A stretch of DNA of 64,000 bases from Mesorhizobium sp. YC-39 (GTDB lineage: Bacteria; Pseudomonadota; Alphaproteobacteria; Rhizobiales; Rhizobiaceae). Each line of letters opens with the position of its first letter. Position 1 is the stretch's first letter. The stretch spans positions 496,001 to 560,000 of the forward strand of contig NZ_JAOWPS010000001.1 in assembly GCF_025753795.1 (NCBI RefSeq), read 5' to 3'. The position numbers and the translations under genes were made by a program. Positions 26,154-34,967 of this stretch are shown piece after piece. The notes below the pieces were generated by a model, which saw only the letters and a list, made by a program, of their open reading frames with translations, was not told the DNA's origin and searched no databases.

Positions 26154-26866
26154 GGCGAACTCCCTGATTTGCCCTTCTCGGGCCGCTACCAGCCCCGCGG
26201 CAAACGAAGCCGTCTGCGTCATTCCGTTCGGGCACTGATTATCGCTCTTGTAGCGCTTGGCCGCAACACATTTCGGGGATTTTCGGAGTTCGAGTGTGGG
26301 GAGGGCCGGCGCCCATTGCAGCGGTGCCGGGCTCCATTCTTCGTCTGCTTATGGCGCGCAGGGCGAACCTTCCATTCCGAGCGACGATTTCGGAAATCAA
26401 TAGGCGCGGCAATGACATAGTGGTGCCCATTTTCATCTCGTCCGGCGCGCCAAATGTAATCCCAATCGCTCACCAGTCCAACGGCTGCCCAATCTGCGCG
26501 CCCTCATCAGACGTGCGCTCCTTCACTATTCATGGCCGCGGACCGGGCGGTCGGCATCGCTCCGACCCGCCACACGTCTCGGCTCCTGCGAGTGACGATC
26601 CCTTGCGCGGAGAAACGAGGCTCTAGAATACAAGGCAGAAGCTGCCCATCTGTATCGCGTCGCCGTCATCGGGTGAGGCGACGGGCGGCTCCAGCCGAAG
26701 CAGATGCCGTCGGACCGACCGCTGACGGACCAGTCTCAATATTCACGCATTTGTGAGCTGTATTGATAACCGCATCCCGAATTGCGGGACTAATCTGAAT
26801 CATCGCGGCGCACTATATGTCAGCGGTGCCCGGCCCCGTGCCAGGCCACTCCGTTGGGAGACTGAA
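26154..26866. other. 713-bp gap with an att-like repeat, no convincing gene
   Basis: No frame here looks like a protein I recognise. The only clear element is the 42-bp repeat at 26411-26452. The end of the gap holds the promoter region of cyclase 2. Confidence 0.6.
26411..26452 (+). repeat. 42-bp att-like repeat, copy 1
   Basis: Begins AATGACATAG and ends ATCTCGTCCGGCGCGCCA. Copies 2 and 3 are at 29119-29160 and 32728-32769, in the same orientation. The last 18 bp match the last 18 bases of tRNA-Arg (ATCTCTTCGGGCGCGCCA) at 16 of 18 positions. Confidence 0.8.
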
Positions 26867-28738
26867 ATGCAACGCAAGCTCGCGGCAATCATGGCCGCTG
26901 ACATCGTCGGCTATAGCCGGCTGATGGCAGAGGACGAGTCTTCCACTTATGCAGAGCTGCGTACCGTCTTTGACAACCTGATCGACCCCACCGTTGCCCG
27001 CCATGGTGGAACCACCTTCAAAACGACGGGTGACGGCTTCCTTGCAATGTTCCCGAGCGTGAACGAAGCCGTTGATGCGGCGCTTGCCATCCAGCAGGGC
27101 TTTGACGATGGGCCTTTTAAGCTGCGCATCGGCATCAACCTCGGTGATGTCATCGAGGACAAAGGGGATGTCTATGGGGATGGGGTGAACGTCGCGGCCC
27201 GGCTTGAGGCCATGACCGAGCCCGGTCAGATATTCGTCAGCGGCGCTGTGGTGATGGCTGCCGAGCGCAATCGCGGCGATCGGTTCGCCCGAGTCGGCCG
27301 CAGGCGCGCCAAGAATATTCCCGAGATGCTTGAAGTGTACCGCGTGAGGCGAGCAGGCCCTCCCTGGTCGATCTGGCGGCAGGTGCCACATGTCCTGCGC
27401 GGCAGCGCGGCGCGCTGGTCTTATGGCGTTGCTGCCATCGCTCTCATTCTCATCGGCACCCAGATTTCACCTCTTCCGCTGGCAGCGATGGTGAGCCGCA
27501 TCCCGGCTGCACTCTCTCTCGACCAGACCCGTGAAGACCCCAGACCCTCGATTGCCGTCATGCCGTTCGCGACCATGAGCGGCAGCGTTGACCAGCCTTA
27601 CTTTGCGGACGGACTGACCGAGGACGTGACCACGGCGCTCGCCCGTAATCCCGAGCTTCAGGTCATCGCCCGCGATTCCACTTATGCCGTGCGCGGTCAG
27701 GAGATGGATGTACGCAAGCTCGGGGCAAAGCTTGGCGTTGATTACGTGGTTGAAGGCAGCGCGCGCCGGGAAGGCGACCAGCTCCGCGTTTCGGCGCAGC
27801 TGATTGATGTCGGGACGGGGGCACACCTATGGTCGCGCAGCTTCGACAGGAAGGTTGCCGACGTTTTCACCGTCCAGAGCGAACTCACCACGGAAATCGT
27901 TGCCCAGCTCGCGCCCTATATCGGCCGAAGCGAAGCGGCAGCGGCGGCGCTGCGGCCGACGGATAATCTGCAGGCCTATGATCTCGTTTTGCAGGCCCGA
28001 GGCCGTTACCGGCACGGCGCCACTGACCAGCACGCTATTCTCGAAGCCCGTGGCCTGTATCAGCGCGCCCTGGAAATGGACCCTGCTTATGCCGCAGCCC
28101 GCGCAGGCCTGGCGTTGACCTATATCGCCGAAGTGGCGCAAAGGCCCGGCGGTCAGGCCGCCGCGCCCGAGCTGGATTTGGGCCTCAGCGAAGCGCGGCA
28201 GGCCGTGCGGCTCGATCCCAATCTCGGTTTTGGATATCAGGTGATCAGTTTCGGACTCGCACTGCAGGCGGACTATTCCGGCGGACTTCAGGCGGCGCAG
28301 CGCGCGGTCGAACTGAACCCCAACGACCCCGACAGTATGATGGCGCTGGCCAAAGCGCAGGTCCGGTTCGGAGACTATCCGGACGCTGTCGCCAATGCGG
28401 AGCGGGCGCGCCGACTGCACCCCATGGCACCGGAATACTATGCCTATGTGCATGGTCAGGCGCTTTATGCCGATGGCCGCCGCGAAGAGGCGGCCACGGT
28501 CATCAGCGAGTGTCTTGTCAGAGCGCCCCGCGATGCGAATTGCCTTCTCATCCAAGCCGCGTTGCAGGGTGGAAGCGGAGAGCTTGAAAAGGCGCAGGCA
28601 ACCATGGCGAGCCTTGTTGAGGCCCATCCGGCATTTTCGCTGGAAGCGGAAAGGGCTTATCGCCGGTTCGGCGACAAGCCCTTGATGGAAGAGTTCCTGC
28701 AGGACCTGGCGAGAGCCAAAGCCCCGGAGACGGCCTGA
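26867..28738 (+). CDS. class III adenylate/guanylate cyclase with TPR domain (cyclase 2)
   Basis: A 623-aa protein with the same layout as cyclase 1: cyclase domain (MQRKLAAIMAADIVGYSRLM, KTTGDGFLAMFPSV, RIGINLGDVIEDKGDVYGDG), a membrane segment (SYGVAAIALILIGTQISPLP, near residue 185), a TolB-like stretch (RPSIAVMPFATMSG, YFADGLTEDVTTAL) and TPR repeats (AILEARGLYQRALEMDPAYA, AAQRAVELNPNDPDSMMALA). Start at 26867 with GGGAG 6 nt upstream. Similarity to cyclases 1 and 3 is family level, so this is not a recent tandem duplication. Confidence 0.9.
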   Translation: MQRKLAAIMAADIVGYSRLMAEDESSTYAELRTVFDNLIDPTVARHGGTTFKTTGDGFLAMFPSVNEAVDAALAIQQGFDDGPFKLRIGINLGDVIEDKGDVYGDGVNVAARLEAMTEPGQIFVSGAVVMAAERNRGDRFARVGRRRAKNIPEMLEVYRVRRAGPPWSIWRQVPHVLRGSAARWSYGVAAIALILIGTQISPLPLAAMVSRIPAALSLDQTREDPRPSIAVMPFATMSGSVDQPYFADGLTEDVTTALARNPELQVIARDSTYAVRGQEMDVRKLGAKLGVDYVVEGSARREGDQLRVSAQLIDVGTGAHLWSRSFDRKVADVFTVQSELTTEIVAQLAPYIGRSEAAAAALRPTDNLQAYDLVLQARGRYRHGATDQHAILEARGLYQRALEMDPAYAAARAGLALTYIAEVAQRPGGQAAAPELDLGLSEARQAVRLDPNLGFGYQVISFGLALQADYSGGLQAAQRAVELNPNDPDSMMALAKAQVRFGDYPDAVANAERARRLHPMAPEYYAYVHGQALYADGRREEAATVISECLVRAPRDANCLLIQAALQGGSGELEKAQATMASLVEAHPAFSLEAERAYRRFGDKPLMEEFLQDLARAKAPETA

Positions 28739-28760
28739 CGTTCCTGTCAGCGTCGCGGTT

Positions 28761-28949
28761 TTAGAACGATCCGCCCGTGGACTTGGACAGCTCTTCATAG
28801 GCATGCAACTCAGTGAGGCGCTGCTCCAGAACAGGGACCACCGTTGATATGGCGTTACCGCCCGCCACGAACTGCTTCGGCGGGTTCTCCAGGCCGGCGA
28901 GCTTCACAAGGATTTCTCCGAGCTTGACCGAAGGCAGTGCTGTCCGCAA
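28761..28949 (-). pseudogene. C-terminal fragment of a short-chain dehydrogenase
   Basis: The frame reads KLGEILVKLAGLENPPKQFV, AGGNAISTVVPVLEQRLTEL and ends HAYEELSKSTGGSF, the typical C-terminus of one SDR subfamily (PPKQFVAG...ELSKSTDGSF). The catalytic and nucleotide-binding parts are absent; the sequence upstream is unrelated. It is a remnant stranded between cyclase 2 and the second att-like repeat. Apart from this and the repeat I see nothing in 28739-29224. Confidence 0.6.
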
Positions 28950-29118
28950 ATCGGAACTGCTGCATTGGACCGCGTGGCGGGAAGGTCTTGACGATTGTTG
29001 AAGGTGCTGGCTGCACAATGTTCACAGCCATCCTATCTCCGACCTGGTGACGGTTAAAGGGCCGATTGGGCAGTGCCGCCGAACCAGATTGGCCCTTCGG
29101 ATATTATATAGGAGAAAC

Positions 29119-29160
29119 AATGACATAGGAGTGCCCAGTTTCATCTCGTCCGGCGCGCCA
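29119..29160 (+). repeat. 42-bp att-like repeat, copy 2
   Basis: Differs from copy 1 at three positions (AATGACATAGGAGTGCCCAG, then TTTCATCTCGTCCGGCGCGC and CA). The same 16/18 match to the tRNA-Arg 3' end. Confidence 0.8.
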
Positions 29161-29224
29161 CTTCGGTGTAAAACTGCGAACACCAGCAGTCGCCGATTCT
29201 ACGCTGGCAGCGGCGACGCGACGA

Positions 29225-30970
29225 TCACTCCGGCACGCCGGCAATACCCAGCGCCTCGACGTAGCGCTCGGCGAATACCTTGTCCCGCCACGGGTTGATC
29301 TGCCTCTGCAGGCCGAGCGTGTAGGTCGGGAACGCCTCCATCAGCCGCCGTGCCGCCGCCTGCGCTTCGTCCGGGCGATTGAGTTTGACCAGCGCCATGA
29401 TCACCACCCGGTGCGAGGAGCCGTAATTCGGCATCTCGCGCAGCGCTCGTTCTCCCCAAGCCAGCGCTTCCTCGTAGCGTTCGAGCATCAGGTAGCTCAT
29501 CCCGATGCCGGAGAGCGCGATGCCCTTCTCGGGGTCGACCGGGCTCAGCCGCATTGCCCTGTGGAAGTGCTCGATCGCGACGAGGGGGCGGCCGGAATGG
29601 GCGTTCACCCAGCCGCTGCCCGTATAGCCCTGCGCCGAATTGGGGTTCAGGAGCAACGACCGTTCGATCGTGTCCAGCGCCGTCTCGTAATCCTTGGCGC
29701 TGTAGGCGATCACCTGCGCGGCGAAGCGTAAGCTTGTCGGGTCGTCTCGCGCGTCCGCCAGCACCTCGCGGGCCATGCGCACGGCGACGCGGATATCGTC
29801 GGGCTCGTGCCAGCACTGACTTACGGACAGGCTGCGGATATAGGCACCGAGTGCCTTCGCCAGGGTGAAGCCTGGGTCGATGCTGAGCGCCTCGTTGGTG
29901 AGCCGGCGCACGTCGGCGAAGCCTTCGCGCGTCATGCTGTAGAATCGCGGCAGCGCACGAAGGTAGAGGTCGTAGGCGCCGATGTAGTCGGTCGGCTTCA
30001 TGCGCGCTTGCTTGATCTCCTGCAGCCGGATGCTCGGCTCGACCGCACCGACGACGCTCTCGGTCACCTTGTCCTGCAGGTCGAAGATGTCGCTCACGTC
30101 GCCCTCGAAACGGTCGGTCCAGACATGGTGCCCACTGATCGCGTCCACCAGCTGCCCGCTGATACGCACCCGCGATCCTGCTCTGCGGATGCTACCTTCG
30201 AGCACGTAGCGGACGCCCAGCTCGCGCCCGACCTGGCGCAGGTCCACCGCCCGCCCCTTATAGGTGAAGGACGAGTTGCGGGCGATCACGAAGAAGGAGT
30301 TCACCCGGCTCAATCCCGTGATGATGTCCTCCACCAGTCCGTCGGCGAAGTATTCCTGGTCGGGGTCGCCGCTCATGTTGGTGAAAGGCAGAACCGCGAT
30401 CGAGGGTTTCGCGGGCAGGGGAGGCGGTGCAGCCACCGAGGCGCTGGCGTCGGTCTCGACGCGATAGGCGCGCACAGGCCGCTCGATGTTCTTGAGGCGC
30501 AGGTCGCCGAGCGGCGTGAAGCCGCCGTCGAGCTTGCCCTGAAGGTGGTCGTAGGCGGTGCCCGAGACGACCACGGCGCCGGGATCGGCGATGCTTTCGA
30601 GGCGGACGGCGATGTTGACACCGTCGCCGTAGAGGTCGCCGTCCTCCTCGCAGACCACGTCGCCGAGATTGACGCCAATGCGGAAGCGAATCCGCTCTTC
30701 CTCGGGCGTCTCCGCCTCGTGTTCTGCCAAAGCCTGCTGGATCGCTATCGCCGAGGTCACCGCGTTGACGACGCTCGCGAACTCGCACAGCATGCCGTCG
30801 CCGGTGAGCTTGACGATCCGGCCCTGATGCTTAGAGACCAGCGGTTCGAGGAGGTCCTTGCGGTATGTCTTGAGCCGCTCGAGCGTGCCGCGCTCGTCGC
30901 GCTCCATCAGGCGCGAATAGCCGACCACGTCGCAAGCCAGGATCGCTGCGAGGCGGCGCTGCGCGGTCAT
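29225..30970 (-). CDS. class III adenylate/guanylate cyclase with TPR domain (cyclase 3)
   Basis: About 581 aa: cyclase domain (RRLAAILACDVVGYSRLMER, KLTGDGMLCEFASV, RIGVNLGDVVCEEDGDLYGD), then directly a TolB-like segment (KPSIAVLPFTNMSGDPDQEY, FADGLVEDIITGLSRV) and TPR repeats (ALDTIERSLLLNPNSAQGYT, AIEHFHRAMRLSPVDPEKGI). Unlike cyclases 1 and 2 it has no membrane helix between the domains, so it should be soluble. The start at 30970 (MTAQRR) matches relatives; an ATG at 31060 with GGGAGAG just upstream would add 30 residues and cannot be excluded. The 386 bp up to the next gene hold nothing else I recognise. Confidence 0.88.
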   Translation of the reverse strand: MTAQRRLAAILACDVVGYSRLMERDERGTLERLKTYRKDLLEPLVSKHQGRIVKLTGDGMLCEFASVVNAVTSAIAIQQALAEHEAETPEEERIRFRIGVNLGDVVCEEDGDLYGDGVNIAVRLESIADPGAVVVSGTAYDHLQGKLDGGFTPLGDLRLKNIERPVRAYRVETDASASVAAPPPLPAKPSIAVLPFTNMSGDPDQEYFADGLVEDIITGLSRVNSFFVIARNSSFTYKGRAVDLRQVGRELGVRYVLEGSIRRAGSRVRISGQLVDAISGHHVWTDRFEGDVSDIFDLQDKVTESVVGAVEPSIRLQEIKQARMKPTDYIGAYDLYLRALPRFYSMTREGFADVRRLTNEALSIDPGFTLAKALGAYIRSLSVSQCWHEPDDIRVAVRMAREVLADARDDPTSLRFAAQVIAYSAKDYETALDTIERSLLLNPNSAQGYTGSGWVNAHSGRPLVAIEHFHRAMRLSPVDPEKGIALSGIGMSYLMLERYEEALAWGERALREMPNYGSSHRVVIMALVKLNRPDEAQAAARRLMEAFPTYTLGLQRQINPWRDKVFAERYVEALGIAGVPE

Positions 30971-31356
30971 TGCACCGCCCGGCCAGGCGCGTGCGCGCGG
31001 GCTGCCTCGCGCCGCCCATGCCCCGCCAACTTCCAGACGCCCAACGTGCATGGCATCCATCTCTCCCAGCTGCCGCCCGTCGCCGATTCAGAACGAAGAA
31101 CGCAGCTTGACCTTGCCTTCACGAGATTTCGCTATCCCGCTTGCGAGGCGTGGAGCGATCCAGTCGCCGCGCTAACAGCCAACCGGCGACGCGCCCACGC
31201 AGCCTCTGGGGACGCTGACACGCCACTCCCAGAAGCCGGAGATATTCGCTGCCCTTGGTAACCGGTTGACGCCACCGTGGCGGTGTTTTTGTCACCGCGA
31301 TGTAACAGCGAGATGCCCTACGAACGCGCGCATATACTCGCTTAGAGTCTGCATCA

Positions 31357-32613
31357 CTAAATCGGGACGTCGGAGGCGGCGTCTAAACGACGCTGGATAT
31401 CTTCGACCAACAGGGCTGCTTCCTCCGCGATTGCCAATATTGTGCCCGACCGCCGCGAGATCGCGAAAGGCAGGCCGGCAAAATAGACGCCAGGGGCGCT
31501 CGTGAACCGGTTCTCGTACAATGGCTGGCCTTGTGCATCGAGCACATTGGGAACGCGCACCCAGCCGAAATCCCCTCTGAACCCGGTGCACCAGATCACC
31601 GTTGTGATCCCTCGCGCGGCGAGGTCAAGTGATCGGATTGCTGGATTCGGCAGGACCGCGGCAATCACCTCGGCCGGATCCGGCTCAGCGCTGGGGGCAT
31701 CGATCCCGTTGCGCGCGATGTAGTCGTCGATCTGGTTTCGAATTCTAGCGGAGCCCTCGTCTCCAAGGCGAACATGCGCTTCCGCATCGTCGCTGAACGA
31801 GAGGCGGCCGTCGTCGACGCCCGTGAGCCGACCCAGCAAGACAACGCCTTGCGCACTGAGGGACTGCAGGCTGATCGTATGGAGCGCTCCTGTCAGCGGC
31901 CTTCCTAGGATGGGTCCCTGTTGAAGGATTTCGCTCCGCGTCACATCTATCAGTCCGGTAAGAACCATCCAGACCGAGATGTGACGACCTCGGTACATTC
32001 GCGGCAGCCGGCCGACTCGGCCCGTTGCAAGAAACACAGTTCGCCCCGCCCGGACCAAGTCCTCGGCGATCTGGCCGCCCGACTGGGCACTACCCACCAC
32101 CAACACGGCTCCACTGTCGAGAGCAGATGCGTTGCGGTAGGCCGATGCATCAATCTGTTGGACTTCGGGTGGCAACAAGGCAGAGAAAGTCGGGCGCGTC
32201 GGGCAATTCTGGTTGCTGCTGGCGATCACCACATTCCTCGCCCACACGGCGCCGCCCGGAATGGCCAGCCGGTACAGGCCGTCGCTCGCAACAAGGTCGG
32301 TCACCGGCGTACCGGTTTCCACCGGGAGGCCATACCGGTCCGCATAGTCCTCCAACAGCGCGACAAACTCGCTGCTTGTCATCGCACCGTCGGGATCGGG
32401 GCCGACATAGCTATCCCCGGGCATGACCGTTTGGCTGTTAGGTGTGTTTACCCGAAAGGAGTCCCAGCGCTGGGTCCGCCAGGTCTCACCGATGCGACCT
32501 CGCTCCAGCACTCTATGACGCAAACCGCGCTGCGTGAGCGCATGACTGACGCCTAACCCCGCCCAACCGGCACCGATGACGACGGCGTCAAGAATGTCCG
32601 TTCCGTTCGTCAT
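31357..32613 (-). CDS. flavin-containing monooxygenase-like oxidoreductase
   Basis: A 418-aa FAD/NADPH enzyme: FAD-binding VVIGAGWAGLGVSHAL, the GETWRTQRWDSFRVNTP segment typical of CzcO/FMO-like proteins, a second dinucleotide site VVGSAQSGGQIAEDLVRAG, and the C-terminal WCTGFRGDFGWV and GVYFAGLPFA blocks. Such enzymes oxygenate N or S atoms or act as Baeyer-Villiger catalysts; the substrate is not predictable. It ends the third module, before repeat copy 3. Confidence 0.85.
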   Translation of the reverse strand: MTNGTDILDAVVIGAGWAGLGVSHALTQRGLRHRVLERGRIGETWRTQRWDSFRVNTPNSQTVMPGDSYVGPDPDGAMTSSEFVALLEDYADRYGLPVETGTPVTDLVASDGLYRLAIPGGAVWARNVVIASSNQNCPTRPTFSALLPPEVQQIDASAYRNASALDSGAVLVVGSAQSGGQIAEDLVRAGRTVFLATGRVGRLPRMYRGRHISVWMVLTGLIDVTRSEILQQGPILGRPLTGALHTISLQSLSAQGVVLLGRLTGVDDGRLSFSDDAEAHVRLGDEGSARIRNQIDDYIARNGIDAPSAEPDPAEVIAAVLPNPAIRSLDLAARGITTVIWCTGFRGDFGWVRVPNVLDAQGQPLYENRFTSAPGVYFAGLPFAISRRSGTILAIAEEAALLVEDIQRRLDAASDVPI

Positions 32614-32727
32614 TCCGCCCCCTCTGATGTCACCCTATTGTACGTTGTGAAATCAGTAAATGGCCCGTTTTCAGCACGGCGTTGCTTGCACGCATGACAA
32701 GCGCTTCATAAATTATAAAGTCCCCGC

Positions 32728-32769
32728 AATGACTTAGCGGTGCCCAGGTTCATCCTTTCCGGCGCGCCA
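32728..32769 (+). repeat. 42-bp att-like repeat, copy 3
   Basis: The most diverged copy: AATGACTTAGCGGTGCCCAG, then GTTCATCCTTTCCGGCGCGC and CA. It still ends TCCGGCGCGCCA. Confidence 0.75.
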
Positions 32770-32788
32770 TTTCCACCGGGGCTACAAT

Positions 32789-32832
32789 TTTCTACGATCT
32801 GTTACGCTAGTTTCTACGATCTGTTACGCTAG
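32789..32832 (+). repeat. exact 22-bp tandem duplication
   Basis: Two head-to-tail copies of a 22-mer (TTTCTACGATCTGTTACGCT plus AG) at 32789-32810 and 32811-32832, 19 bp after repeat copy 3. Could be slippage or a tandem binding site. Confidence 0.85.
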
Positions 32833-32855
32833 ACTGTAGGGGAAGAAGTTCGTCC

Positions 32856-32960
32856 TCATGGAGGGAGCGGTGTTCGGTCGCGGATGACGATCAGGCTCCA
32901 GCGATTGCCCAACACCTCGACAGTCAAATTGATCGGGCAGCCCGAGCGTTGGGCGTTCAT
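32856..32960 (-). pseudogene. N-terminal fragment of an HxlR-family regulator
   Basis: From the ATG at 32960 the frame reads MNAQRSGCPINLTVEVLGNR, then WSLIVIRD, the conserved N-terminus of HxlR regulators with the redox-sensitive Cys. It then runs into unrelated codons and stops; the DNA-binding helices are missing. It is divergent from the DHFR-like gene, its probable former target. Confidence 0.6.
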
Positions 32961-33068
32961 GCGCACTCCAAAAACCAATTGCAGTATAAAATCAGTCGAG
33001 CTACTTAAAACCGATTGCATAACACAATCAGAACTGCGCAGACGCGCGCGTGAGGAAAGGAGGCGGGG

Positions 33069-33599
33069 ATGGCCAAGCTCGTGTTCGGAATGAATCAGTC
33101 CCTGGACGGCTACGTCGACCATATGGCGTTTGGGCCAAGCCCCACGCTCTTCCGCCACTTCATCGAGGAGGCGCAGGGGCAGGCGGGCAGTGTCTACGGT
33201 CGCCAAATGTATGAGATCATGCGTTACTGGGATGACGATCATCCTGAATGGGATGCAGAACGACACGCCTTCGCGGCGGCGTGGCGGAACCAGCCGAAAT
33301 GGGTCGTCTCGCGCTCGTTGAAGTCGGTCGGCCCCAACGCCAGGCTTGTTGACGATGATCTTGAGGGCGCGATCCGCGAGCTGAAGGGCGAGCGCGACGG
33401 GGAGATCGAAGTTGCTGGCCCGAATTTGGCGCAAAGCCTCACCGAGCTTGGCCTGATCGATGAGTATCGAATCTATCTGCACCCCGTCGTCCTTGGTCAC
33501 GGCAAGCCATATTTCGCCAGGCCCCGGCCGCCGCTCCGCCTTATGACCAATGATCGGATCGGCGATGATGTGGTCAGGTTGACCTACGTTCCTGCCTAA
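33069..33599 (+). CDS. dihydrofolate reductase family protein (RibD C-terminal fold)
   Basis: A 176-aa protein: FGMNQSLDGYVDHMAFGPSP at the N-terminus, YGRQMYEIMRYW, VVSRSLKSVGPNARLVDDDL, then the NADPH-site region EIEVAGPNLAQSLTELGLID and YRIYLHPVVLGHGKPYFARP. This matches the YwjB/RibD_C group rather than true FolA. Function unknown; relatives often sit next to HxlR or other small regulators. AGGAGG lies close to the ATG. Confidence 0.88.
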   Translation: MAKLVFGMNQSLDGYVDHMAFGPSPTLFRHFIEEAQGQAGSVYGRQMYEIMRYWDDDHPEWDAERHAFAAAWRNQPKWVVSRSLKSVGPNARLVDDDLEGAIRELKGERDGEIEVAGPNLAQSLTELGLIDEYRIYLHPVVLGHGKPYFARPRPPLRLMTNDRIGDDVVRLTYVPA

Positions 33600-33658
33600 T
33601 CCCGCGACTCACCGGGTGGAAATCGCCGCGGGAGCGGCGCATGACCGGTTCAACCGCT

Positions 33659-33695
33659 AAGTGTTTCCACCTCGCGATTCCGCGAGGAAACACTT
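33659..33695. terminator. bidirectional terminator hairpin
   Basis: AAGTGTTTCCACCTCGCG and CGCGAGGAAACACTT form a strong stem with a small bulge and 4-nt loop, between the convergent DHFR-like gene and the small secreted-protein gene. Confidence 0.65.
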
Positions 33696-33738
33696 GCGAG
33701 CCGCGGCCAGGCTGATGCTGCTCACTTGACCTGTTCGA

Positions 33739-33984
33739 TCAGGCCGGTGTCTGTTCAATTAGTGGAGCCGGCGTGCAATCTTGCCCCTTGCACTCCTGGA
33801 CAGGGTTCTCGGCCGGTGGGAGACAGTTTTGTCCCTCGCAATGAACGGGAGGCTGCTCTGGCGTTGCTGCACCGTTCGGGTCGACATTGACCGGCGGAAC
33901 AGGCTGATCCTCGGCGCGAACGACCGGCATTCCTGCCAGGCCGATCATGGCCGTGCACAAGATCGCAATTCGAAGGAGATTCAT
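33739..33984 (-). CDS. small exported protein with two CxGQxC motifs
   Basis: An 81-aa protein with a signal peptide (MNLLRIAILCTAMIGLAGMP, cleaved near VRA|ED) and a Pro/Gln-rich mature part holding two near-identical motifs, CEGQNC and CKGQDC, 17 residues apart. Each pair could bind metal or form a disulfide. GGAGG lies 5 nt before the ATG at 33984, supporting this start. I recognise no family. Confidence 0.6.
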   Translation of the reverse strand: MNLLRIAILCTAMIGLAGMPVVRAEDQPVPPVNVDPNGAATPEQPPVHCEGQNCLPPAENPVQECKGQDCTPAPLIEQTPA

Positions 33985-34245
33985 TTCCGCCTCCGCGGCT
34001 GACAGCGGGCAGCATCCTACACTTTGGAACTGCGGCCGGCATCCTGTCACGCGCAAACGATGTTAACAGCGCGTTTCGGTGGGCCGACCAAGCTTCGGAT
34101 ATTCCAGGGCGCGCCGTTTTGCCATGATGTCAGTGACACCGCAAAACGCAGGGCTCCGCCTTCCTTCGTTTGCATGCTTCGCTGATATTAGCTTTAACGC
34201 ATACATCTTCGCCAGCCGGAGCCCCCCGCAAAGCCCTCCGGTAAG

Positions 34246-34280
34246 GCCCGGCTCCATACTGTTTGACAGGAGCCGGGCCG
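34246..34280. terminator. GC-rich hairpin
   Basis: GGCCCGGCTCC (34246-34256) and GGAGCCGGGCC (34270-34280), a perfect 11-bp stem with a 13-nt loop, in a non-coding stretch between two small genes. Terminator or repeat. Confidence 0.45.
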
Positions 34281-34384
34281 CTGCTCCGCCCTTGGGCTTG
34301 CCGTAAGCCGCGGAAACGAGTGTTTGTCTTTCGCGACTACATCATGAAACAGGGGGAAAGACTCTGAGACCTGAAGACCGCGCG

Positions 34385-34564
34385 ATGTGCAAAAGGGTAA
34401 TCGACCAGGTAACCGCTGACGCCAAATGGTACAGCACCTCGATAGATGGTGAGATTCTGGCCTCGACCACGCTGACCCTCTTTCAAGCCGGGGTTATCAA
34501 CGAAACGAACTTGCTGGCACATGTTCGCGCACGTCGCCACGATTTCATGAAGCAGGCCCGCTAG
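34385..34564 (+). CDS. small hypothetical protein (59 aa)
   Basis: An ATG at 34385 opens a 59-codon frame (MCKRVIDQVTADAKWYSTSI ... TNLLAHVRARRHDFMKQAR). Its composition, amphipathic and free of the Arg/Pro bias of shadow frames, looks protein-like. The frame is open upstream to a CTG at 34364 that has GGGGGAAAG before it, so translation may begin earlier. No family recognised. Confidence 0.4.
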   Translation: MCKRVIDQVTADAKWYSTSIDGEILASTTLTLFQAGVINETNLLAHVRARRHDFMKQAR

Positions 34565-34967
34565 CTCTACCCGCCCATCGTTGGTGCTGCGTCCGCCGTC
34601 GACACTTCGCGGCTTGCTGCGCGGGCCATGGCCGGCAGGCCGCGGCCCTGGCAGGCCTGCGAGAAAATTGATAGGCCGCCGCCGTTTGTCACAGACGGCG
34701 GCCTTTGCGTGTCTGCCCCAATACCCCGTCCGTCAGGCACACAATGGACGGTACATTAGCGATAGCGAAAACACTGAAGCAATATCATTCGCTGTGGATA
34801 AGCTGATCTGAATCGATCTGTGACAAAAATGCCGTAGGGGTAGGTCCCGGCAAGTGAGGCTGGATCGAGAGTTATTTGGAGCCGGAGGGGGCTTCAGAGC
34901 TGCCATCGCCTTGCAGGGCCTGAACTCGCGCCGGTGACGAAAGCGATTTCCCTTGCAATAAAATAAT
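34565..34967. other. 403-bp gap with one hairpin
   Basis: No plausible gene. At 34674-34703 GGCCGCCG and CGGCGGCC flank a loop and are followed by TTTG, a terminator-like hairpin that could end the 59-codon gene. Confidence 0.5.

Larger units (their letters stand above)
32614..33068. other. 455-bp gap of repeats and gene debris
   Basis: Holds the third 42-bp repeat, an exact 22-bp tandem duplication and an HxlR fragment (annotated separately). No intact gene. Confidence 0.6.

Noticed and set aside
26219..26473. Reading the 42-bp repeats as coding (WRAGRDENGHHYVIA on the minus strand)
   Set aside because: The reading is open in copy 1 only; copy 3 has a stop inside it and copy 2 stops just after it. 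The resemblance to the tRNA 3' end is a better explanation.
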